The translations under genes and the position numbers were made by a program. A DNA stretch of 12,229 nt from an uncultured Gammaproteobacteria bacterium (GTDB taxonomy: Bacteria > Pseudomonadota > Gammaproteobacteria > Pseudomonadales > Pseudohongiellaceae): contig CAISYX010000323.1 in assembly GCA_903889815.1 (NCBI GenBank), positions 1-12,229 of the forward strand, written 5' to 3'. The notes beneath the pieces are model-generated. The model searched no databases and was not told the origin of the DNA. It worked only from the letters and a program-made list of their open reading frames with translations. Positions 1-5,831 of this stretch are shown piece by piece (positions within the stretch are counted from its first letter, which is position 1; every line of letters starts with the position of its first letter).

Positions 1-492
1 CTTTACTGGGGTGCCGGTATGGCCGACGGGCACCTGACTGCCGATGACGATCTCGGCCTTCTTCTCCAGCAGCGCTTCTTCGGTGCCCGACAGCGAGGTC
101 TCCAGAATCCGCACCCGCGTGAACGGGTAATGAGTCGAGAGGGCATCCAGCGCGGGCAGGATCAGACGCACATCCAGCAGCAGGTCCACAGCAATGCGAA
201 TCTCGGCTTCCAGCCCCTGAGCGCTGATGCGGGCAAAGTCTTCGGTGACCTCGGCGTGGCGCAACAGTTCGGTAGCGCGGCGGTACAGCACTTTGCCTTC
301 TTCCGTCAGTACTGCGCGCCTTCCCTCCAGTCTCAGCACCGGACGTGGCAGCTGCTCCTGCAGGCGCGCGATCGCGTAGCTGACACTGGACTGGCTCTTG
401 TTGAGCGTCTCTGCCGCGAGCGAGAAGGAGCCGGCGTCGACGACTGCCTTGAAGGCGGCCCATTGTTCCAGCGTGATGCGGGGAAGTTTCAT
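1..492 (-). CDS. LysR-family transcriptional regulator, N-terminal part (runs off the left edge)
   Basis: The minus strand is open from an ATG at 492-490 to the window edge and gives 164 residues. Residues 3-62 form a typical LysR winged helix-turn-helix: it opens ITLEQWAAFKAVVDAGSFS, the recognition segment follows (LAAETLNKSQSSVSYAIARL), and then the wing (LEGRRAVLTEEGKVLY). A linker helix follows, and from about residue 90 the start of the periplasmic-binding-protein-like effector domain (EIRIAVDLLL onwards). Full family members are about 300 residues, so roughly half is outside the window. The ATG is preferred because the HTH starts right after it; the upstream ribosome site is weak. The gene diverges from azoR and pirin, the classic arrangement for a LysR activator that controls its neighbour and itself. 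The effector is unknown; a quinone or aromatic compound is a guess from the targets. The family call is very secure. Confidence 0.95.
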   Translation of the reverse strand, partial: MKLPRITLEQWAAFKAVVDAGSFSLAAETLNKSQSSVSYAIARLQEQLPRPVLRLEGRRAVLTEEGKVLYRRATELLRHAEVTEDFARISAQGLEAEIRIAVDLLLDVRLILPALDALSTHYPFTRVRILETSLSGTEEALLEKKAEIVIGSQVPVGHTGTPVK

Positions 493-510
493 CAGAGTCT
501 CGTGCCTGGT

Positions 511-576
511 GATCGAATAATCCGATCATATGCCAGCGATAATTGCATTAATAGATCGGATTGCGTGGCCTATGAT
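511..576. promoter_or_regulatory. Divergent lysR/azoR control region with LysR-type operator
   Basis: A perfect 9-bp inverted repeat, AATCCGATC (519-527) and GATCGGATT (554-562), lies between the divergent genes with centres 35 bp apart. The left arm also falls in a smaller dyad, ATCG-N7-CGAT (512-526), which contains the T-N11-A spacing (T513, A525) typical of LysR boxes. A good -10 for azoR, TATGAT, is at 571-576 with no good -35, as expected for an activator-dependent promoter. A second TATGAT reads toward lysR at 530-525 and overlaps the left arm, which would suit autorepression. Sites are read by eye; the assignment to this LysR protein is inference. Confidence 0.6.
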
Positions 577-626
577 GAGCCCATCACTCATTCACAGCGC
601 CGCTTGCAGGCGCAAGGACCCAGACG

Positions 627-1256
627 ATGACTAGCTTGCTGCACATCACCTCCAGTCTTTTCGACGCCGCCGACAAACTGGGCGTCTCTACCCAGCTCAG
701 TCACGAACTGATCGCCGGACTCAGGGCTGCCAACCCGGACCTGCAGCTGCGGTGCCGCGACTTTGCGCAGACGCCCATTCCCTATCTCGACAACGCCTGG
801 CTGGGAGCGCTGTTCACGCCCGCCGCCGAGCGCAATGACGAGCAGGCGCAGAAGGTGGCGTTTTCGGATGCGTTGATCGCCGAGCTCAAGGCGGCAGAGG
901 TGCTGGTCATCGGCGTGCCCACCTACAATTTCTCTGTGCCTGCGATGCTGCGCTCCTGGGCTGACCATGTGGCCCGTGCCGGCGTCACCTTCAAGTACAC
1001 GGACAAAGGCGCCGTAGGGCTGACGGGCAGCAAGAAGGTCTATCTGGTAATTGCCTCGGGGGGCATCCACGAGGAAGGCGGTACGGATCATGTGCGCCCC
1101 TGGTTGCGCACTTTCCTTGGCTTTCTGGGCATGAACGATCTGGAATTCATCGTTGCAGGCGGACTCAACATGGGCGAAAGTGCCCGTGCCCAGGGTCTGG
1201 AGAAAGCCCGCACGAACATCACCACGCTGCTCGCAGCAGCCCGCAAGGAGAATTGA
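627..1256 (+). CDS. azoR: FMN-dependent NAD(P)H azoreductase / quinone reductase (AzoR family)
   Basis: This 209-residue flavodoxin-fold protein matches the usual length of the family (about 200). An N-terminal strand and phosphate-binding loop (LLHITSSLFD) is followed by the FMN loop PTYNF at 98-102. The next segment, LRSWADHVARAGVTFKYTDKG, closely resembles the LKNYFDLVARAGVTF region of E. coli AzoR. Then come SGGIHEEGGTD at 144-154 and a conserved C-terminal FLGFLGMNDLEF. Family enzymes are cytoplasmic homodimers that reduce quinones by two electrons, and azo dyes, with NADH or NADPH; quinone detoxification is the probable natural role. AAGGA at 614-618 supports the ATG at 627. The pirin gene follows after 4 bp, so the two are almost certainly co-transcribed. 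Which nucleotide cofactor is used cannot be read from the sequence. Confidence 0.93.
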   Translation: MTSLLHITSSLFDAADKLGVSTQLSHELIAGLRAANPDLQLRCRDFAQTPIPYLDNAWLGALFTPAAERNDEQAQKVAFSDALIAELKAAEVLVIGVPTYNFSVPAMLRSWADHVARAGVTFKYTDKGAVGLTGSKKVYLVIASGGIHEEGGTDHVRPWLRTFLGFLGMNDLEFIVAGGLNMGESARAQGLEKARTNITTLLAAARKEN

Positions 1257-1260
1257 CACC

Positions 1261-2118
1261 ATGAGTACACGACAAGTGGAAGAACTGCTGGTTGCCCGCG
1301 CTACTTCGGACGGCGATGGGGTTCGGCTGATGCGGGTGTTTGGCGGCCAGGACCTGGCCCGCTTCGACCCGTTTCTGATGCTGGATGAGTTCGGGAGCGA
1401 ATCCTCCAGTGACTACATCGGAGGCTTTCCCTCGCATCCGCACCGCGGCTTCGAGACAGTGACCTATATGCTGGACGGCCACATGCAGCACCGTGACCAC
1501 ATGGGCAATGTGGGCGAGTTGCGCAACGGCGACGTGCAGTGGATGACGGCCGGGTCCGGCGTCATTCATTCCGAGATGCCCCAGCAGAAGGAAGGGCGCA
1601 TGCGTGGCTTCCAGCTGTGGTTGAATCTGGCGGCAAAGGACAAGATGCAGCCGGCGTCCTACAAGGATGTGCCCGCCGGCGACATTCCCGTGATTCCCCG
1701 CGCTGCCGGACACATCAAGGCTATCGCCGGGGAAGTGCAGGGTTCGCAGGGACTTGTCCGCGGACATATCAGTCGTCCGGCCACGCAGCCCTTGTATCTC
1801 GACATTGTGGTCGAGAGCGGCCGCTATGCAGAGACCTTTGCCGTGCCCGAAGGCGACACGGTGCTGATCTATGTCTATGAAGGCAGCGTCAGCGTGGGCG
1901 GAACGGTGGTAGGGAGGTCACGCATGGCGCGGTTGTCGAAGCAGGGGGATGTGGACATCAGCGTCGACGGGCCGGCAAAGCTGCTGCTGATTGCAGGCAG
2001 GCCGTTGCGCGAGCCCATCGTCCATTACGGTCCCTTCGTGATGAATACCCGCGAAGAGATCGAACAGGCACTGACAGACTATCGCAACGGCACCCTCACA
2101 GCGCGTCGCGCTTACTGA
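1261..2118 (+). CDS. Pirin family protein (bicupin, putative quercetinase-like)
   Basis: This 285-residue bicupin has the standard pirin length. The N-terminal cupin holds all four metal ligands of the family: His59 and His61 in FPSHPHRGFETVTY, and His103 and Glu105 in GSGVIHSEMP. The invariant features DPFLMLDEF (36-44), NGDVQWMTAG and GFQLWLNL are present. The C-terminal cupin (about 170-265) ends in the conserved GRPLREPIVHYGPFVMNT. Some bacterial pirins show quercetin 2,3-dioxygenase activity and others act as redox-sensitive regulators; which applies here is not visible. The ATG at 1261 has AAGGAG at 1245-1250, inside the last codons of azoR, so translation is likely coupled. The 3' end overlaps the convergent metallo-hydrolase gene by 7 bp. 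Confidence 0.94.
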   Translation: MSTRQVEELLVARATSDGDGVRLMRVFGGQDLARFDPFLMLDEFGSESSSDYIGGFPSHPHRGFETVTYMLDGHMQHRDHMGNVGELRNGDVQWMTAGSGVIHSEMPQQKEGRMRGFQLWLNLAAKDKMQPASYKDVPAGDIPVIPRAAGHIKAIAGEVQGSQGLVRGHISRPATQPLYLDIVVESGRYAETFAVPEGDTVLIYVYEGSVSVGGTVVGRSRMARLSKQGDVDISVDGPAKLLLIAGRPLREPIVHYGPFVMNTREEIEQALTDYRNGTLTARRAY

Positions 2119-2984
2119 CCGCCCAGTTCGGAATACAAGGCGCGCAGGAAGCGCTCCGGATTGCCATGCACGGCATCGTAGGCGGCGGTGGGCGTTGCGG
2201 CAGCAACCTGTTCGTAGGTCATGCCACTGGCCACCAGTGGCCGCACCTTGTTGGCAACGTCTTCCACCATGTCGCGGAACGCGATGACGTCGGCACGGTC
2301 AGACAATTCCCCGTGACCCGGCACGATGATCGTGTCCGGACCGGCTGCCGCGATGATCATGCCCAGCGCCCCGAAGGTGCCCTCCAGCGTGCCGCCGTTG
2401 CCCTGGTCGATGATGGGATAGGCGCCGGTGCGGAACACGTCCCCGGTGTGTATCACATTCGAGCCGCGGAACACGATCATGCTGTCGCCGTCGGTGTGTG
2501 CCGGAGGCAGCGGCACCGCACTGATCTCCTCACCGTTCAGGTACACGGAAATCTCGTCGTTGAATGTCAGCACAGGCAGGGCGACACCCGGGTACTGGGC
2601 CTGCATGCGCACACGCACTTCATCGCGCGCCACGATGGGGATGCCCAGACGGCCAATGTTCTCATTGCCGCCCACATGGTCGCCGTGCACATGGGTGTTG
2701 ATCAGAAAGCGGATCGGCCCGTCGCTGAGTGTACGAATGGCCGCCATGATCTTCTCGGTGAGCGGAGCGAACTGGTCGTCGATCATCACCACGCCATCGT
2801 CGCCGACGGACAGTCCCACATGCCCACCGGCTCCCTGCAGATAGTAGATCCCGTCGCGCACCTGGTGCGGGATGACTTCCACGGTGCTGTAATCCGTCTG
2901 GGCCTGGGCATTGCCGGCAGTGGAAGCTCCGGCGAGCAGTGACAGGGCGAGCAGTGTCTTGCGTCCGATCAGGGTCTTTTGCAT
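2112..2984 (-). CDS. Exported metallo-beta-lactamase-fold hydrolase
   Basis: The protein is 290 residues from the ATG at 2984. That start is chosen because AGGAG lies 8 bp upstream and the protein then opens with a clean signal peptide (MQKTLIGRKTLLALSLLAGA, cleavage likely after AQA at about 28). The fold's dinuclear zinc site is complete: H98, H100, D102 and H103 in THVHGDHVGG, H163 in PAHTDGD, D182 in HTGDVF and H224 in VPGHGE. This is a soluble periplasmic hydrolase rather than an RNase Z- or glyoxalase II-type cytoplasmic enzyme. It lies 72 bp downstream of the PQQ dehydrogenase on the same strand. MBL-fold proteins recur next to PQQ dehydrogenases ('quinoprotein relay' zinc metallohydrolases), and that context is the best hint to function. 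Substrate is unknown; beta-lactamase activity is possible but not suggested by the setting. Confidence 0.9.
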   Translation of the reverse strand: MQKTLIGRKTLLALSLLAGASTAGNAQAQTDYSTVEVIPHQVRDGIYYLQGAGGHVGLSVGDDGVVMIDDQFAPLTEKIMAAIRTLSDGPIRFLINTHVHGDHVGGNENIGRLGIPIVARDEVRVRMQAQYPGVALPVLTFNDEISVYLNGEEISAVPLPPAHTDGDSMIVFRGSNVIHTGDVFRTGAYPIIDQGNGGTLEGTFGALGMIIAAAGPDTIIVPGHGELSDRADVIAFRDMVEDVANKVRPLVASGMTYEQVAAATPTAAYDAVHGNPERFLRALYSELGGQ

Positions 2985-2997
2985 GGGGGGGGCTCCT
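2985..2997 (-). promoter_or_regulatory. Ribosome binding site with C8 spacer for the MBL hydrolase
   Basis: On the minus strand AGGAG (2997-2993) is separated from the ATG at 2984 by eight consecutive C residues. The 8-nt spacing is good for translation and fixes this start over an in-frame ATG 21 codons upstream. A homopolymer here could alter translation if its length varied. Confidence 0.75.
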
Positions 2998-3022
2998 GTT
3001 CTCATTGTCATTGTTGGTGATA

Positions 3023-3042
3023 AGCCTGCAGGGCAGCAGGCT
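3023..3042 (-). promoter_or_regulatory. Intercistronic hairpin between PQQ dehydrogenase and MBL gene
   Basis: A perfect 7-bp stem, AGCCTGC / GCAGGCT, with a 6-nt loop sits in the 72-bp gap, 14 bp after the dehydrogenase stop codon. No T-run follows on the minus strand, so it is not a canonical intrinsic terminator. A role as a 3'-end stabiliser or partial attenuator within the operon is the likelier reading (inference). Confidence 0.45.
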
Positions 3043-3056
3043 CGCACAGTTGCAGG

Positions 3057-5192
3057 TCAATTCAGGCTGAACACGTACACGGCATTCCCCGTGGACGGGT
3101 AGGTAATCTCCGGCGTTACCACCGCAGGCACCATGCGCGGGCTGGTGCCGCCGTTGGCAGTCGTCACGGCAATGTACTGCTTGCCGTCCACGCTGAACGT
3201 CAGCGGATGGCCCTGCACCGCTGTGCCCAGGCGCGTTTCCCAGAGGATCTCGCCGGTGCGGGCATCGAAGGCGCGGAAGCGGCGGTCGAGGTCGCCCACG
3301 AAGGCCAGGTCGCCTGCCGTAGAAAGCACGCCCGTCAGGAAAGTCGCGCGCTGCTCGTAACTCCACACTTCCTTCATCGTGCTTACATCATAGGCCGCCA
3401 GTTTGCCGACATTGCCATCGGAACCCGGCATCTCGAAGAAGCGTCGGCTGGCGCCCACGCCGCCGGAACCCGGGGCCAGTTCAATGGCCCGTGCCGCGTT
3501 TTCCAGGCAGGTCTGGCTCAGCGGAGCGATGATCACGCCACTGGGCTCGTGGTAGCTCATGGAGTGCCAGTCCTTGCCGCCGGCGCTGCTCGGGCAGGCG
3601 GAAGTCCATTCATCCAGCTGGGCATTCATGATGTCTTCGCGGTAGGTCACTGCGCCGGTCACCGGATCAATGTTGGTGAAGGTGTTCTGGAAAACCGTTT
3701 CCACGAAGCCCAGGAACTCGCCCGTGACGCGGTCGTTCTTCCAGAGAATGCCGTGCTTGCCCAGTGACAGGACGGTCTTGCGGCCATCCACATCCACCAG
3801 CACGCGTTCAAACACTTCGTCCAGGTCCAGCGCCTCGGCGGGCACGTGCTGGAAGTGCCAGTCCAGCAGCCCGGTGTCGATGTTCACCGCGATGGTGGAG
3901 TTGGTGTACAGGCCGGCATCTTCGATGCTCATGTGCCGGCTGACAGGAACCCAGGGCTTGGCCTGGGCGGTGCCCCAGTAAGTCAGGCGCAGGTCAGGGT
4001 CATAGCTGCCGGCGATCCAGGTCTCACCACCCTTGCGGTAGATGCCGTCCAGACCGCCCCAGGTGTCGCCGCCTGGTTCGTCTGCATCAGCAACGGTGTC
4101 GAACTCCCACAAGCGCTCGCCGGTGTCGGCATCGTGTGCCGTCATGTAGCAGTTCTCTTCGATGTAGCGTGCACAGCCCGCCATGCCGAGAATGATCTTG
4201 CCGTCTGCCACGATGGGGCCGGAAGAGTTTTCAAAGCCCTTGCTGCGATCGGCGACCACCACTTCCCAGACTTTCTGGCCGGTACGTGCATCCAGCGCGA
4301 GAAGCCGGGCGTCGGTCGTGGCTTGAATGATCTTGTCGTTGTAGATGGCAATGTTGCGCATGTCTTCACGGGTGGCTGACCCGCCGTGATGCTCCCAGAT
4401 CAGCTCGCCGGTGGCGGCATCCAGGGCCTGAAGGATGTTGCTGGTGTTGATCAGGTACATGATGCCGCCGTACACCAGCGGAGCTGGCTCGGAGGCGCCT
4501 TCGTGCATGTTCCACACCCATGCCAGCTGCAGATCGCCGACATTGTCGCGATTGACCTGGTCCAGCGCGCTGTAGCTCCAGGCCTGATAGTTGCCACGGA
4601 ACATCGGCCAGTCGGCAGCGTCAGGGTTGCGCATCATTTCGGAGGTGAGGGGCGTGAAGTTTTCCACGGTTCCGGACACGACCAGACCGACAGGCGCTGG
4701 CGGAGGGGTTGGTGCTGCTGCTGGTGCGGCCGCAGCCGTTGCACCGGCAGGAAGCTGCGCAGCTGCAGTGCCGGCAGCGCTGCCAATGGTGACTGAGGTG
4801 TCTACGCTCAGGGGCTGTGCACCGGCTTGCGCGCCATTGGTCTGCAGGATATGCGCAACGATGTTGCCAACGGTCGTGTCTGGCAGCGGGGTTGCGGAAC
4901 CCGGTGGCATGGAAGACTTGATGGTGCGGAACAATTCGCCCGCACTGCGGGTGCTCCAGCTGTTCAGGAAGCCTTCGCCTGCCAGCATGGGCGCTGCGGG
5001 CGTGCCACGCAGATCAGCGCCATGGCAGGCCGCGCAGGTGCTCTGGTAGAGGCCGGCGCCTGCAGTGGCCTGGGCTGCCGTGAAGGGGCCCTGGCTCTGG
5101 GCTATGGCGGGGGCCGCGCACGCGGCGATCATGGCGCCGAGCACGGCGGAGCCTGAGAGAATCTGCTTTTGAGTCAATCGTTTGCTGTTCAT
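3057..5192 (-). CDS. Quinohemoprotein (PQQ-dependent) dehydrogenase with N-terminal cytochrome c domain
   Basis: The protein is 711 residues from the ATG at 5192 (AGGTG upstream; a GTG 7 codons earlier lacks a ribosome site). A signal sequence covers 1-31, with cleavage after AIA likely; IAAC at 22-25 also resembles a lipobox. A class I cytochrome c domain spans about 38-120, with CAACH at 53-57 and axial Met95 in SSMPPG. An Ala/Pro-rich linker follows at about 137-168. An eight-bladed PQQ propeller fills 185-711, with W-motif repeats such as AATGELIWE, ARTGQKVWE, ADTGERLWE and ARTGEILWE. It should oxidise an alcohol or aldehyde in the periplasm and pass electrons to its own heme. Most quinohemoprotein alcohol dehydrogenases carry the heme domain at the C-terminus; heme-first order is known for polyvinyl-alcohol dehydrogenase. 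Active-site signatures differ from methanol/ethanol dehydrogenases: Cys340-x7-Cys348 replaces the GAExGxRG segment, GTAQ (407-410) replaces GTGN, and D456-L-D458 lies at the catalytic Asp. Substrate and metal are open. Confidence 0.92.
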   Translation of the reverse strand: MNSKRLTQKQILSGSAVLGAMIAACAAPAIAQSQGPFTAAQATAGAGLYQSTCAACHGADLRGTPAAPMLAGEGFLNSWSTRSAGELFRTIKSSMPPGSATPLPDTTVGNIVAHILQTNGAQAGAQPLSVDTSVTIGSAAGTAAAQLPAGATAAAAPAAAPTPPPAPVGLVVSGTVENFTPLTSEMMRNPDAADWPMFRGNYQAWSYSALDQVNRDNVGDLQLAWVWNMHEGASEPAPLVYGGIMYLINTSNILQALDAATGELIWEHHGGSATREDMRNIAIYNDKIIQATTDARLLALDARTGQKVWEVVVADRSKGFENSSGPIVADGKIILGMAGCARYIEENCYMTAHDADTGERLWEFDTVADADEPGGDTWGGLDGIYRKGGETWIAGSYDPDLRLTYWGTAQAKPWVPVSRHMSIEDAGLYTNSTIAVNIDTGLLDWHFQHVPAEALDLDEVFERVLVDVDGRKTVLSLGKHGILWKNDRVTGEFLGFVETVFQNTFTNIDPVTGAVTYREDIMNAQLDEWTSACPSSAGGKDWHSMSYHEPSGVIIAPLSQTCLENAARAIELAPGSGGVGASRRFFEMPGSDGNVGKLAAYDVSTMKEVWSYEQRATFLTGVLSTAGDLAFVGDLDRRFRAFDARTGEILWETRLGTAVQGHPLTFSVDGKQYIAVTTANGGTSPRMVPAVVTPEITYPSTGNAVYVFSLN

Positions 5193-5251
5193 GGACGCAC
5201 CTGTTGTTGTCACTGTTATGGGTCAGGGATGAAGCCGCGTGGTGCGTGCAC

Positions 5252-5722
5252 TCAGTGCATCAGCCACCCGCGCAGTTCCCCCTCCGGATTGGTTTCGCTG
5301 TGAATCTGCACATACAGGCTCTCGGCGTGCAGCGCCTCGACCAGCTCCGGAGTCAGTGTCAGAGTGCCGCTCAGGGTGCCTGCACTGCCTCCGCTGACAT
5401 CCAGGCGCAGCACGACCGGTCCGGGAATGGCCTTGGGGCCCTGGTGGATGTGCGCCATGGTGGCGGTCGAGCTCATGCCGGTGTAATTGCCGCTGACGGT
5501 CAGGGTGGTGCCATTGAGCACGGCACGTACTTCGCCTTCGCCTGTGATGGTACGCACCGTCTGCGGCGTGACCGGCATCGGCGAGAGTCGTCCGCGCAGG
5601 GAATTGCCCATGTTGGCCTGGGAGAAGGCGCTGGCGCTGACGATGACAGTCAGCATGCCCAGCAGCAGGGCGAGCGCACTGTGGCGTCGCAGACGCGTGG
5701 CGTGCAGTAGCGGGTTGATCAT
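5252..5722 (-). CDS. Exported CHRD-domain protein
   Basis: The protein is 156 residues from the ATG at 5722, chosen because GAGGA lies 6 nt upstream and the protein then begins with an n-region (LRRH) and hydrophobic core (SALALLLGMLTVIVSASA), a Sec signal peptide. An in-frame ATG 15 codons upstream would bury that signal. Residues 60-154 form a CHRD domain: a beta-rich stretch (GEVRAVLNGTTLTVSGNYTGM), then AHIHQGP at 90-96, then YVQIHSETNPEGELRGWL at the end, the family's hallmark HT/HS-x-x-NP-x-GE-[IL]-RG motif. His91, His93 and His141 could bind a metal. Bacterial CHRD proteins have no established function. It is first of three same-strand genes with gaps of 59 and 72 bp, so it is probably co-expressed with the PQQ dehydrogenase and MBL hydrolase; an accessory or scaffold role is only a guess. 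Confidence 0.88.
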   Translation of the reverse strand: MINPLLHATRLRRHSALALLLGMLTVIVSASAFSQANMGNSLRGRLSPMPVTPQTVRTITGEGEVRAVLNGTTLTVSGNYTGMSSTATMAHIHQGPKAIPGPVVLRLDVSGGSAGTLSGTLTLTPELVEALHAESLYVQIHSETNPEGELRGWLMH

Positions 5723-5794
5723 GGCAATCCTCACTTGTTGTTGTTGGGGGTCCTGCGTGTCTGTCACTTGCCGGGTTCTGCCGGTTTGAGGCCG

Positions 5795-5822
5795 ATTATA
5801 CCCATGCCCGACCGCCGGTCGA
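5795..5822 (-). promoter_or_regulatory. Promoter of the CHRD-PQQ dehydrogenase-MBL operon
   Basis: Reading minus, TATAAT (5800-5795, perfect consensus) has TCGACC (5822-5817, 4 of 6 matches to TTGACA) 16 bp upstream. Transcription would start near 5788, giving a leader of about 65 nt before the CHRD ATG. The -35 and spacer coincide with the palindrome just downstream of the M28 stop. Read by eye, not scored. Confidence 0.55.
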
Positions 5823-5831
5823 GCATGGTAT
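5798..5831. repeat. Long palindrome overlapping the operon promoter
   Basis: ATACCCATGCCCGAC (5798-5812), loop CGCCG, and GTCGAGCATGGTAT (5818-5831) pair over about 13-15 bp. There is one internal C/T difference, which becomes a G-U wobble in minus-strand RNA, and one extra base. It begins directly after the M28 stop codon (5834-5832). It could fold as a rho-independent-like hairpin for the M28 transcript, but no T-run follows, or act as a dyad operator covering the -35/-10 spacer of the next promoter. Confidence 0.6.

Noticed and set aside
588..1262. 224-codon minus-strand open frame opposite azoR
   Set aside because: It mirrors the azoR coding region; AzoR motifs on the plus strand are unambiguous.
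2985..3047. Longer start for the MBL hydrolase (21 extra residues)
   Set aside because: The extension would put a polar, Pro-rich stretch before the signal peptide, while the internal ATG has AGGAG at ideal spacing.
4690..4780. Low-complexity GCTG/GCCGC-rich stretch resembling a tandem repeat
   Set aside because: It encodes the Ala/Pro linker between the cytochrome c and PQQ domains; codon-level composition explains it, with no regular unit.
5247..5259. TGCACTCAGTGCA inverted repeat at the CHRD stop codon
   Set aside because: It is a 5-bp stem with a 3-nt loop partly inside coding sequence; too small to call a terminator or operator.
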